From NCBI GenBank assembly GCA_036365455.1, contig JAWQUS010000004.1, positions 4,905,501 through 4,969,500 of the forward strand: a stretch of 64,000 bases of DNA, written 5' to 3'. This document shows, piece after piece, positions 1 to 9,848 of this stretch. The position numbers were made by a program, and so were the translations under genes. The notes under the pieces are model-generated. The model had not been told where the DNA came from, did no database searches, and saw only the letters and a list, made by a program, of their open reading frames with translations. Positions within the stretch are counted from its first letter, which is position 1; the number at the start of each line of letters is the position of its first letter. This DNA is from Macrosoma leucophasiata. Its lineage: Eukaryota > Arthropoda > Insecta > Lepidoptera > Hedylidae.

Positions 1-99
1 GTTTGACGACGAAATATTTTTTTTGTTTCATAGGCCTAAATTCGTTATTTTTATTTTTTAAACCAGTAAGGATGCATTTAATAATGTACTGTAACAACA

Positions 100-176
100 G
101 ACAGATAAATTTATATCCACAGGACCTGGTTGTTCACAAGCACCACTAAGCAATAAAGTATTGAGTATTGAGTAAT
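100..176 (+). repeat. possible LINE 3' tail
   Basis: An AATAAA signal is followed by two to three tandem GTATTGA units, a pattern typical of non-LTR retrotransposon 3' ends in insects. There is no coding part. The rest of 1-268 shows nothing recognisable. Confidence 0.3.
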
Positions 177-275
177 TTCACAAATATCGTTGATCTTATA
201 AAATACGTCATACAGAGATTAATGACAATATTGACCTCTGAAATTCTATGATTGAAAATTATTGACATAACAATA

Positions 276-573
276 ACTGGTGGTAGAGCACCAGTGACGG
301 AGCTCGCGGGCGTAGGCACCACCGCATTACCTAATATACTTGCCGCTAAACGGTAGTGTTCAGCACTATCGTGTTCCGGTCAGGTGGTATTGTATGGCCC
401 TGTAATTTCCGGCACAGAGGCATAACACCTTAGGCCTCAGGAGTGGTAACGCATCTGCATTTTGACCTCGGTCTTTGTGTGGGTGTCTATAGGCTGCAGT
501 CATCACTTAACATCAATGTGAACTGCATGCTTGTTTGCCACTTCCATAACATAAAAAAAAAAATAATAAAAAA
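276..573 (+). mobile_element. family A SINE-like element, full length
   Basis: Complete member of the commonest repeat in the window, from ACTGGTGGTAG to ACATAAAA plus an A-rich tail. A perfect 7 bp target-site duplication AACAATA flanks it (269-275 and 574-580), so both ends are supported. The A-rich 3' end and the TSD fit retroposition. A weak box-A-like TGGTAGAGC lies at the 5' end, but no clear box B was found, so the Pol III promoter type is unsettled. Confidence 0.85.
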
Positions 574-580
574 AACAATA

Positions 581-950
581 AATGCGTTTCAATTTAATCA
601 CATAAACATTCTATTACACTGTAGTTGGATCTTCGTCGAAACATTGTACAACTGGCTTACTTACTCTGAAGGATGGATCAATGACTCATCGATCGCGGGC
701 GCAGATGAGAGCTTAGAAACTGTAATTACATCATTCCTGCGTTGGCTATGGATTGTGCATGTTGTATAGAATGTTAGAGCAGTAGATTCAAATTTTATAT
801 AAAAATGAGTTACTTTCTTTGATGTTTAGAAGCTTGCGAGTTAATTTTTATTGAAATAATTTGTAAATTTAAACAATTTTTTGACAATCAATCTTTAAAT
901 AACAGTGATTATTGCCTGCAAACGCTCACCGTTGCGCTATTAATTTATAG
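581..950. other. no recognised feature
   Basis: AT-rich sequence between two family A pieces. No repeat, RNA or coding feature was recognised. Confidence 0.5.
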
Positions 951-1112
951 TTTTTTTATGTAATGGAAGTGGCAAAGAAGCATGCAGCTCACATTGATGC
1001 CAAGTGATGACTGCAGCCTATATACATCCACACAAAGACCAGAGGTCAAAATGCAGATGCGTTACCACTCTTGGGGCCTAAATTGTAATGCTTCTGTGCC
1101 GGGAATTACAGT
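951..1112 (-). mobile_element. family A, 3' half only
   Basis: Reverse-strand A copy with the poly(A) end at 951-957. It runs through the conserved GATGACTGCAGCCTAT block and stops in the middle of the element, so its 5' half is missing. Confidence 0.75.
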
Positions 1113-1234
1113 GAATTATAGTTATTTAGTCATAGACATATAAGCGAGATAAAACAGTGTTAAGTTACGCGACAGGTAAGGCTTCGAGAGATCATAGATC
1201 AAATTTGTAACATAGTCACATCGTTTTTTATTTG

Positions 1235-3012
1235 TCATTTCCAAACACAGAGACAGCCAAAGCTATCGAAAATAATTTTTGTCGGTCATCTTTCCCACCA
1301 CTGCGAAAAACTGACGATAGCCTGGCCCACACGGCAAAAGAGAAAGCCGATCTCCTGGGCAGCCTCTTTGCCTCAAACTCGACTCTTGATGACATGGGCA
1401 ACACAGCGCCTACTATCCCGCGCTGTGAAAGCTCTATGCCTGACGTCAAATTCACTCAGAAGAACGTCAGGCGAGCGCTGTTATCCCTTGACGTCAAAAA
1501 GTCGAGTGGGCCGGATTCCGTCCCTGCAGTGGTGTTGAAGATGTGCGCTCCCGAGCTGACCCCTGTTCTGACGCGCCTGTTCTCGCTTTCTTATGATCAT
1601 GGAAAAGTAACGTCTGCGTGGAAGACAGCCCTTGTGCATCCGATACCCAAAAAAGGGGATCGCAGTGATCCGGCCAACTACAGGCCCATAGCAATAACCT
1701 CCCTACTCTGCAAAGTCATGGAGCGTGTGATCAATACACAGCTGCTGCAGTACCTGGAGGATCATCAGCTGATCAGTGACCGCCAATATGGCTTTCGTCA
1801 AGGCAGATCTGCTGGTGATCTTCTAGTATATCTCACGCACTATTGGTCTCACGCCTTGGACAAGAGTGGGGAGGCATTGGCTGTAAGCCTGGATATTGCT
1901 AAGGCCTTTGACCGGGTCTGGCACGGGGCAGTTCTCGCGAAATTGCCATCTTACGGTCTCCCCGAGAGGCTATGCAACTGGACAGCCAGTTTTCTGTCTG
2001 AGCGTTTTATACAGGTCTTAGTTGACGGTCAACGCTCAGACAGACTACCTATCAACGCTGGTGTGCCGCAAGGCTCTGTGCTATCTCCCACGCTTTTTCT
2101 TCTGCATATCAATGAAATGTTGGAGCAAAACTCCAATTTTCATTGCTATGCGGATGATAGCACGGGAGATGCACACTATACAAACCGTGCAAATTTAGTG
2201 CAGTTCAACCCCTCGAAGACACAAGTCTGCGCGTTCACCGCTAAAAAACCCCATTCATTTTAGCACCACAGTTCCAGGGCACTCCGCTTGCCATTGGTAA
2301 GAGTATCGATATCCTGGGCGTAGACATATCGAACGATGTGCAATTTGGGAGTCACATTGAGTGTAAGACCAAGTTGGCATCCAAAAAGTTGGGGGTGCTT
2401 AACAAAGCGAGGCAGTATTTCACATCGGGGCAGCTACTACAGCTCTATAAGGCCCAAGTGCGGCCCCATCTGGAATACTGCTCTCATTTGTGGGCGGGAG
2501 CCCCCAAGTACCAGCTTGGTCCACTTGACTCCCTACAAAGACGCGCCGTTCGTATTGTTAACGATCCGGGACTTACAGACAGGCTCGAACATCTGAGCCT
2601 GTGCAGAGATATTGGTAGTCTGTGCGTGTTATACCGTCTCTACAATGGTGAGTGCTCTGTCGAACTGTTCGACATGGTGCCACCGTCTCTTTTTCTACAC
2701 CGTTCTACCCGCCGAAGAGAGAAGTTTCACCCTCACCGACTGGACACCTGGCAGTGCTCAACGGTGCGGTTTTCTCGTTCGTTTCTGCCCAGAACGTGTA
2801 AATTGTGGAACGAAATTCCCTCTGAGGTGTTCCCTCAGTGCTACAATATGGGGTTCTTCAAAAATGGCGTCAAAAGAGTCCTTTAGGTCTGGCACCACGT
2901 TGGCAACTCCCCTGGTGTTGCAAATGTTCATAGGCGACGGTGACCACTTACCATCAGGTGGCCCGTCTGCTTGTCTGTCAACTTAATGACATAAAAAAAA
3001 AGAAAAAAAAGA
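1235..3012 (+). mobile_element. CR1/jockey-like LINE, 5'-truncated
   Basis: Non-LTR retrotransposon beginning inside its reverse-transcriptase ORF and running through the RT C-terminus and a short 3' UTR. It ends in ATGACATAAAAAAAAAG. The upstream ORF1 and endonuclease are absent, as expected of 5'-truncated target-primed insertion. A second, shorter copy of the same family lies at 57552-58130. Its last ~55 bases resemble the 3' end of family A. No clear TSD was found. The CR1 versus jockey assignment rests on motif style only. Confidence 0.85.
1238..2886 (+). pseudogene. LINE reverse transcriptase, broken
   Basis: Reverse transcriptase that would copy element RNA at a nicked target. It is read in one frame from about 1238 to 2263 and in a second frame from about 2262 to 2886. 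Visible RT blocks in order: SGPDSVP, HPIPKKGD...NYRPI, QYGFRQGRS, SLDIAKAFDRVWH (catalytic Asp), GVPQGSVLSP, and CYADDS with YADD at 2147-2158. After YADD the chain jumps almost at once to NLVQFNPSKTQVCAF, so the stretch normally linking the catalytic site to this block is missing. A frameshift near 2250-2265 then separates the C-terminal part (CSHLWAGAP, LTDRLEHLSL, FLPRTCKLWNEIPS). No functional protein is expected. Confidence 0.85.
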
Positions 3013-4367
3013 CAGATTATATCTCTGAGTCAGAAATTAGGCATCACATCCCCGTCTAGTCGGAATACGGTACCAAAAATTTTTGGTACTTATAGAAGTA
3101 CTCTATTTTTGTGTTAATTTAGGTAGACTGCAATTTTTAACATGAATGCAAGCTGCATGCTTACTGATTATGTCAGTAACATAGAAACATATACCTACAT
3201 CGTCAGAGGCGTATTATTATTGCTTCAATTGTAACTTCTGATTCTGGAGATACTTATGTACCCCACGATTAATATCATCTATATTGTGGTCCGCAAAATA
3301 CACAAAAAAAAAGTTCTCGCTTGAGAAATAGTGCCGAGTAGATTCCAAGAACGTTTAGTTCGTGGTATGCAACTCAGAGACATATATGGCATCTGAATAA
3401 CTGTCGAGTTATTCCCATTGTCCCAACTATAGCTTTGTTATTGAGGCTTTCTGGCTACCATGTTTTTAGGTCACATTGTTTGGGTTAAGATGATAATATT
3501 CTTGTCGTCCTAAATATTTAAATTTCGATTTTATTGTTGTGTGTTTTCCTGATGCGATTCTTATAAACTCCAGCGGAAAACTGGCTTAGTCTGATGCCTA
3601 AGCCAGCTTTTCGCCTAAACTTTCCCATTGATAATTTAATGTAGTATTACGGGGTTTTGTTAAGGTAGCTTTGATAATCCATTTAAAAATGCAGTTATTT
3701 CAACAGTCGTTCACCTAAAAAACTTAACAAAAGCCGGCAACTTTTTGAGTGCATTTTGGATCATTATTTCTATGATTTCTACACCACTTCACCTATCACA
3801 GGGTGTCCTTCAGGATCCTGTGATCTACAATATGTATGTGAGCGCACCTTAACCTTTTTGTCGCTAAAGATCCCTAGTTTTATTTAGATTTACCTCTAAG
3901 TATTTAGTTGTGCAAAAAGTTACTAGAACTCTAAATAAAGATTGTCAGATCCAATACGTAGCAAGTGTAGCAATAGCAACGCTGTATTTAGAACTCTTCT
4001 TTTACTGTAGGTAAATTTTAGACGTTTATCTGAAAACACGTGGTTTGACGACTTTATGTTTCAAATACGAGGAACAGAAGTTTATTACTCCGTAATCAGA
4101 CATCAATTGTGTAGAAATTAGTGTCATTCATTGTTCTAAAAACCGGTCATGTAAATTGGATTATGTAAATTACGAGAGGGGAGAACATTCGCTTTAAAGT
4201 CAATTCAAGGCGCTGATGGCACCGTCATGTGATTACCGTTTCGTTTTAGCTGTCGGAAATTATCTTGCTCGATATTTGTTTTTGTGTTTCGATTCCTCTG
4301 TTCGTGTATGTGATTTGAACTTATTATTTTATTAGCAGTAAAATTACTTGGGTATATTTTTATTGTT
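3013..4367. other. largely featureless AT-rich stretch
   Basis: No gene or repeat family recognised. It contains a perfect 20 bp palindrome GTACCAAAAATTTTTGGTAC (3070-3089) and an imperfect ~13 bp inverted repeat around CTGGCTTAG...CTAAGCCAG (about 3577-3606). Confidence 0.45.
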
Positions 4368-4482
4368 ACATGGGCCAAAACGTAACCGGCGAATCGTGGG
4401 TGTTTGTATGTATGCTTAAAAGCATGCATTTACCTCTGCCTACCCCTTAGGGGTATTACAGGCGTGAAGTTACGTTTTCTTT
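4368..4482 (+). mobile_element. family B SINE, 3' part only
   Basis: Matches the last third of family B: ACATGGGCCAAAACGTAACC, the GCATGCATTTACCTCTGCC block, and the terminal GGCGTGAAGTTACGT. The tRNA-like head is missing. Confidence 0.8.
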
Positions 4483-4602
4483 TTTTTTACGTTCTACGTA
4501 ACATTTCTGCGAGAATTGTCACGCCAGTAAATTTATAGTGACTGATAGATAGATTTAGTTCAAAATATACGTAGGTATCAGAGCAATCATGTTTTACTTG
4601 TA

Positions 4603-4869
4603 CAGTCATACCCCGAACTTACGCGAAAGGTGTAAGTCGAATTCGCGTAAGTCGGGGTTCCTTTGCTTTAAATTACTCATTTTTAAAGCAAAGGAACTTA
4701 CTCTTATTTTGATGTTTTGGATGACATAATCATAAGTAAATCAATAAGTACTCGAATTTTTTGTGAACCAAACACGAGGGGAGAAGGAAAGCAGATGCGC
4801 GCGTATGATAAAAAACCGCGTATCTCGGAATTCGCGTAAAACTAGGTAGCGTTAGTCCGGGTATTACTG
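4603..4869. mobile_element. pogo/Tigger-like MITE
   Basis: Short non-coding unit with terminal inverted repeats. The left end is CAGTCATACCCCGAACTTAC and the right end reads CAGTAATACCCGGACTAACG on the other strand. A TA dinucleotide flanks each side (4601-4602 and 4870-4871). TIRs beginning CAGT plus a TA target fit the pogo/Tigger branch of Tc1-mariner. Inside is a perfect 16 bp-arm inverted repeat (4657-4672 and 4682-4697). No transposase is encoded. Confidence 0.65.
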
Positions 4870-4871
4870 TA

Positions 4872-5866
4872 CTTAAAATCTAGTAAAAAGGGTCGATTTC
4901 AATTTATTTTTGACGATTTTAGACACTTCGATTCGTTCGTCAAAATAGATGTCAATCGCTGACTTGCGATCTTTATTTGCTGTCTGTTGTTATAGGGCAG
5001 CCTATAGCGGATGGATCGATCGAGATTGATGATATCGAGATTATTGTGATCCTTCGATTAAAGATACATATTGGGATCCACCGTCTAAAAGTACGTGTAA
5101 TTTAAAAAAGTTAATTGCAAAGTGGAAGAGCTTATTTTTCGAATTTTTTCTTATTTCGAATACATCTTTGCAAACTTTTTCAAAGAGTCAAAAAAAATCC
5201 TACTGAGTATAATATTAAATAAAAGTAAAATAGATGTTATGGATATTACCTACCATTTTAAAAAACTTAAAAAAAAAAAAAAACTTGTTTGAATTTGCAT
5301 AGTTTTTTACTGCTTTAGGCGATTAAAACCGTATGGCACGTCTAGTATTGTTATAATTAGATTCACTTCTGTTGTTATTATATTTTTCCGTACTTCTCGG
5401 AATACTTATATCGCGGTATAAATTAGTCATTATGTTCAACCACACGATCCTTCATTGTCAATAATACTCGCTATGATAGAGAATTTTATTTTCTTAAGAA
5501 GGTCTATAACGGATTTTCCATACGCCTGAATATTTTTACTACTATTGTTTTGTAGGAATAAAATCTTAAATTTTCAAGACTAGACTAAGACTAACAGAAC
5601 TTTTCTTCAAAATCTGGGATTTTGCGGTTATAAAAATATTCACTGTACAGTTCCGGCTAATATGAGTGGTAACATCGAAAAATAATATAACAAAAGGGAA
5701 GGAAAACAATAAAACACAAAACACTCATCTTTAAAAAAAAAAATATATATATATATATTTATATATATATATATATAGAAAAAATGCAGAGGAAAATGCG
5801 AAAAATCCAACCTTGGATTCTAGATCAACCAATAGTTGTCCTTGGAGATTTTTTACCTAAATAAAG
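4872..5866. other. no gene seen; AT microsatellite
   Basis: AT-rich, with an (AT)n tract interrupted once at about 5742-5776 and a 14-A run at 5269-5282. Nothing else recognised. Confidence 0.5.
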
Positions 5867-5990
5867 TAGCAAACAAACATGCAGTTCACATGGCTTAAAA
5901 CTGAATACAGCAGCCTATTGACACTTACACAAAAACAAAGGATGATTGATGAAAATGGATATGCGTCGCCACTCCCGAGCCTGAAGATCA
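5867..5990 (-). mobile_element. family A, diverged 3' part
   Basis: GCAAACAAACATGCAGTTCA and CAGCAGCCTATTGACAC match the reverse complement of the A 3' half, with many substitutions and no poly(A) end. Probably an old copy. Confidence 0.55.
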
Positions 5991-6029
5991 GTTGCCTATG
6001 TGCCAAGTATTAAAAAGCTATACTATGGT

Positions 6030-6198
6030 AGAAATAAAACTTGTGGATTTTCTCACGTATACAACACTCCCAAACTTCTTCAAACACCCGACGTTTCGGT
6101 CGCTTTCCAGCTGCCGTGGTCACGGGCTGACTACGCGAGAATATCCGCAAATTTAATTTGTACAATGTATGAAGCTCGCGAAAACCTACGAAAACGTT
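6030..6198. mobile_element. family H repeat with 14 bp TSD
   Basis: 169 bp insertion flanked by a perfect 14 bp direct repeat AGCTATACTATGGT (6016-6029 and 6199-6212). It starts AGAAATAAAACTTGTGGATT and carries the core CCCGACGTTTCGG followed by CCGTGGTCACGGGC. The core and the GAAATAAAAC start recur in the copy at 54299-54544, which also has a long TSD. There is no ORF and no terminal inverted repeat here. TSDs of 13-14 bp fit retroposition or a Penelope-like mechanism better than a cut-and-paste DNA transposon. Confidence 0.65.
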
Positions 6199-6234
6199 AG
6201 CTATACTATGGTTTTACAAGGTCGACTTTCACAG

Positions 6235-6508
6235 TTTTTTTATGATATGCAGTGGCAAACAAGCATTCAGTTCACATTGAAGTTAAGTGATGACTGCAGC
6301 CTATAGACACCCACACAAAGACCAAAGTGAAAATGCAGATGCGTTACCACTCCTGAGGCGTAAGGTACTATGCCTCTGTGCTGGAAATTACAGGGCCGTA
6401 CATTACCACCTGACCGGAACACGATAGTGCTGAACGATAGCGACGAGCTGATAGGGTAGGTAATGCGGTGGTGCCTACGCCCGCGAGCTCCGTCACTGGA
6501 GCTCTAGA
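6235..6508 (-). mobile_element. family A, near full length
   Basis: Reverse-strand copy from the poly(T) end to the GGAGCTC block at the 5' end of the element. The final CTACCACCAGT is degraded. Confidence 0.8.
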
Positions 6509-6879
6509 GTTAGAATATTTATTACTATTTCAAAATTAATATTCCTAACATTTACTCGTATTAATATGAATGTCTAACTATATGTGAAATTTCTTTCGTA
6601 TCTTCGCTATAGTAATTTGTAATACCGTTGTGAACATTTCTCCATTAAAACACTGCTTTATCTCAATAAAAACTTTTGAGAATGTTAAACAGTCGGCGTT
6701 ATTTGCCTTGATAGCACTCCAGGGAGTCTTTTTGGAACTTAATGTCCACTATAAAACTAAATGCTTCTTTTATTTCACAGTAATTATCTCTAATTTATGA
6801 ATTATTACTTTGATTTGAGCTGGTTTGTTATTTCATCATCAGACTAAAGTAATTGGCCCCCGAATGTTTTTATTTATGT

Positions 6880-7110
6880 CATAAATTGGCAAAGAAGCAT
6901 ACATGTCAGGTTGATGGTAAGTAATATTGAAGCGTATAGACATCTTTAGACATCTGTAACAGCTTAGGAGACCTAAGCTGTTACAGATGTCTAAAGATTC
7001 TGTCTGTTCTGTCCATATTATGTTGTAAATTACATGGAAAATTACCATTGTATGGCAAGTAGGTGAAGCAAAGCGGTATCTACGCCTTCTATCTCTGTCA
7101 CTGCTTTAGC
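6880..7110 (-). mobile_element. family A, old copy disrupted by a hairpin
   Basis: The flanks (GTTGATGGTAAGTAATATTG; later ATGGCAAGTAGGTGAAGC, TATCTACGCC) match diverged A sequence on the reverse strand. The middle is replaced by the perfect hairpin annotated at 6944-6996. Confidence 0.5.
6944..6996. repeat. perfect 25 bp-arm hairpin
   Basis: Two 25-base arms that are exact reverse complements (6944-6968 and 6972-6996), separated by the 3-base loop AGA. It lies inside an otherwise diverged A copy. The exact arm identity means it arose recently or was templated. Confidence 0.9.
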
Positions 7111-7560
7111 CTCAGTAAATAAGACAGGATGTTTTTGCTATTCTATTTTTTACTGCTCGGCAAGAACGTGTGTGAAGTATAGTTTACTATACCATAGAAT
7201 CATATGAATTATTTCCATTGCCTAAGCAATTGATTGAACCAAATTAAATTAAATTGAACCGACTTTTGACTTGCCCCGCCACTTTCCAAAACTTTCTCGA
7301 AAATAACAAGACTCAATGTTAATGCCTTAATGGGTCAACGGCTGGTATGTGATTACCTTTATCGGGATAGGTAATTACTGAATTAAAATTTGGACATAAC
7401 AAAACAATCAATGGCAAAGTAAATTATGGGTATGCAAATGTGGGAGATGAATTTAATTAATAATTTCATAAGATAATAACTACATACACAAATATACCTC
7501 AACGTGAACAAAATGGAAAATAAATACATAGTAGAATATACCATTTAGTTAGGTAATTAT
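7111..7560. other. no recognised feature
   Basis: AT-rich, with no repeat family recognised. Small palindromes such as GTATAGTTTACTATAC are present. Confidence 0.45.
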
Positions 7561-7572
7561 TTTCGCATTTTT

Positions 7573-7624
7573 AATTCAAAGTAGCAAGAAGTGTAGGTGT
7601 AATTCAAAGTAGCAAGAAGTGTAG
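7573..7624. repeat. 28 bp tandem duplication
   Basis: AATTCAAAGTAGCAAGAAGT occurs twice with a period of 28 bp (units start at 7573 and 7601). Local duplication, no coding role evident. Confidence 0.8.
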
Positions 7625-7701
7625 TTTTGTAGTTCATATTGACGGTAAGTAAATAGGTACTGCAGACTAAAGACTTAAAAGAAAACCTCAGTACTGTTAA
7701 A

Positions 7702-7866
7702 GCCGGCCGTGTAATTTCCAGCACAGAGGCATAACAACACCTTAGGCCCCAGGAGTGGTAACGCATCTGCAATCTGCCTTGGTCTTTGTGTGAGTGTCTA
7801 TAGGCTGCAGTCATCACTTAACATCAATGTGAACTGCATGCTTGTTTACCACTTCCATAGCATAAA
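7702..7866 (+). mobile_element. family A, 3' half
   Basis: From TGTAATTTCCAGCACAGAGG to CTTCCATAGCATAAAA. 5'-truncated, and followed almost directly by another A copy in the opposite orientation, so the two lie tail to tail. Confidence 0.8.
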
Positions 7867-7879
7867 ATAAGCCATAGTC

Positions 7880-8143
7880 TCTGTGGAAGAGAATATTACA
7901 AAGGCGGCAAATTAGCGTGCAGTTGCCATTTCAAGTGATGAATGCAGTCTATAGACATCTATACAAAACCAGAGGTCAAAATGCAAATACTTTGCCATCG
8001 CTGACACCTTAGTTCTTGTCTCTGTTATAATTATTACGGATCCATCTAACCGGAACACGATAGTGCTGAACACTACCATTTGGCATCATATTATACCTAT
8101 TAGGTAATGCGTTGGTCCCTACGCCTTCGAGTCCCTACACTAT
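7880..8143 (-). mobile_element. family A, diverged full-length copy
   Basis: Reverse-strand copy spanning GCAGTCTATAGACATC, ACCGGAACACGATAGTGCTG, TACCATTTGGC, GGTAATGCG and TACGCC. Heavily substituted, so older than most copies. Confidence 0.7.
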
Positions 8144-8288
8144 AGCAATAACCTCAACGATGCATATTTAAGTCAAAGGCAACGAAGACGTAACCTTTGG
8201 CTGAAATAAACACGAAAAAGTTTAAATTTGTAGATGTTATTCGAAGAGGCTGTTTATTGAAGAGATATTACCTAATTAATTAAAACGA

Positions 8289-8598
8289 ACTGCCTCAGTA
8301 GCGTAGTGGTAGCAGGCCACTACTATTATGCTGGAGGTCCTGGGTTCGATTCCCGGGTCGGGGACTATCAAAGATAACGGTTTAAAATCCTTTATCTCTG
8401 CTTCTATTGGGATTTTTCCATTTTCTGGAAGTTTCCCAGTACCCCGGAGTTTGGTAATGTGCCCGGAGATGGCAACAGGTTCGCCACCTGTTACATGGGC
8501 CAAAACGTAACCGGCGAGTCGTGGGTGTTTGCATGTATGATTGAATGCATGCATTTACCTCTGCCTACCCCTTCGGGGATTACAGGCGTGAAGTTACG
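8289..8598 (+). mobile_element. family B tRNA-headed SINE, full length
   Basis: Reference copy for family B. A perfect 13 bp TSD TTAATTAAAACGA flanks it (8276-8288 and 8599-8611). The head contains a box A-like TAGCGTAGTGGTAGCAGG and a canonical box B GGTTCGATTCC, about the spacing of a tRNA gene. The body ends in GGCGTGAAGTTACG without a poly(A) tail. The head is tRNA-derived, but the acceptor region is not convincing as a functional tRNA. Confidence 0.88.
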
Positions 8599-8781
8599 TT
8601 AATTAAAACGACAACGTATGTGAAATACAAAACCGACTGAAAAACTCACTGCAAAACACGTTTGGTACAAATAACATACATCAAAACTAACAACATCATG
8701 TATGCTAACAAAGCAAAGGTATCAATTGTATAAATAAACAAACTAAAAATGGGACAAGTACGAATCGGATTCACACACGAA

Positions 8782-9035
8782 CATAGAGCAACACGGGCCA
8801 CCGGCCACGACGAGCCGGAGGGGAGTAGCCATATGCAGGCTTTCCCCGTGTCAAAGTACAAGCCCAAATGGGCCTATACCTGTCGTCGTAGTAATAGACG
8901 ATTATTGTAGTGTTTGGGCATGTTCACACGTATTTCCCCCCCAAAAAAATTACAGACTGTTTTGGATCGGTAATAAACGCTATAGCTACTCCCCTCCGGT
9001 CCGCCACGGTGGCCGACGGCCCGCGTTGCTCTATG
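8782..9035. mobile_element. family I MITE, long TIRs, 8 bp TSD
   Basis: 254 bp non-coding element starting CATAGAGCAAC and ending GTTGCTCTATG, with inverted repeats that extend imperfectly to about 50 bp (GCGGGCC, CCGGCCAC and GGAGGGGAGTAG blocks on both sides). The flanks CACACGAA (8774-8781 and 9036-9043) are a perfect 8 bp TSD. An 8 bp TSD suggests the hAT or P superfamily. A partial copy lies at 44660-44880. No transposase is present. Confidence 0.8.
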
Positions 9036-9079
9036 CACACGAAGTATTCTGTAACTACCTCTAAATAATATCAATTCAT

Positions 9080-9254
9080 CAACTGCCTCAGTAACTAGTG
9101 GTAGCAGGTTACTACAACTACGCTGGGGTCCTAGGTTCAATGCCCGGGTAGGCAGCTATCAGAGATAATAGTGTAAAGTCCTTTATCACTGGTTCTATTG
9201 GGATTTTTCAATTTGCTGGAAATTTCTCAGTACCTCGAAGTTTGGTAATGTGCC
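9080..9254 (+). mobile_element. family B SINE, 5' part only
   Basis: tRNA-like head (TAGTGGTAGCAGG, box B degraded to GGTTCAATGCC) and proximal body up to GGTAATGTGCCCG. The 3' third is missing. Confidence 0.8.
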
Positions 9255-9372
9255 CGCCCATTTTAGGCAAAGTATTACGACATGAACGCTTTGGCGATCG
9301 GCTCTTTATAAAAATAGAACCCTAAAGTTATCAGAAAAGATTAAAATTACGTAGGTTGGCCAGTCACTAAAA

Positions 9373-9603
9373 TCCCTACTATATTATTATTATAAATGCG
9401 AAAGGAACTCTGTCTGTCTGTCTGTTTTTCTGTCTGTCTGTATGCCTGTCTGTTACCTTTTCACGTCCAAACGACTGAACCGATTTTGATGAAATCTGGT
9501 ACAGAGATAGAGCTGACTTTGAGAAAGAACATAGGCTAAACTTAGTTAACTTAGTTATTTATAAAACGACATCAACGCGGGCGAAGCCGCGGGCAACAGC
9601 TAG
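9373..9603 (+). mobile_element. Helitron-like element L (Lep1-type)
   Basis: Starts TCCCTACTATATTATTATTA and runs through CTGTCTGTCTG and AACCGATTTTGATGAAATCT. It ends with a GC-rich hairpin (CGCGGGCGAAGCCGCGGGC) then CTAG. The neighbouring bases are A before and T after, the A^T target of Helitrons. Non-autonomous, with no Rep/helicase. It resembles lepidopteran Lep1 Helitron-like elements as I recall them. Confidence 0.7.
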
Positions 9604-9605
9604 TA

Positions 9606-9848
9606 TTAAATAAGTTTAAAAATAAATTAATGAAATAATTATAAACAAATACGCTTACACTCACAATCCCACACGAGGTATAAATCTGTGTCGTACGTGC
9701 CGTTGTACACATACAGCACATACACAAACACCCAGACCCAAAACAAATATCTGTAGGCCATACAAATATTTGTCCCGGTGCGGGGATCGAACCTGAGACC
9801 CTTCGAATCAAACGGTCATCTCACACCGCTGGACCAACCGGGTCGTCG
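9606..9848 (-). mobile_element. family C tRNA-headed SINE
   Basis: On the reverse strand the head reads CCCGGTTGGTCCAGCGGTG (box A-like) and ends with box B GGTTCGATCCC plus GCACCGGG. Its first and last bases can pair like an acceptor stem (CCCGGT with ACCGGG). The body has GTGTACAACGGCAC and GTGAGTGTAAGCG. The insertion abuts the Helitron end at 9603. Confidence 0.75.

Noticed and set aside
2336..2596. Alternate-frame ORF over the LINE RT C-terminus
   Set aside because: The neighbouring frame (2338-2886) carries the conserved RT C-terminal blocks; this one does not.
6085..6135. Hammerhead ribozyme in family H
   Set aside because: The reverse strand has CGAAACGTC, reminiscent of one hammerhead strand, but no CUGANGA core was found at a workable position.
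8289..8360. Functional tRNA gene at the SINE B head
   Set aside because: Boxes A and B are present, but the sequence is repeated 13 times with the same body and TSDs, and no proper acceptor stem is seen; it is a SINE head.
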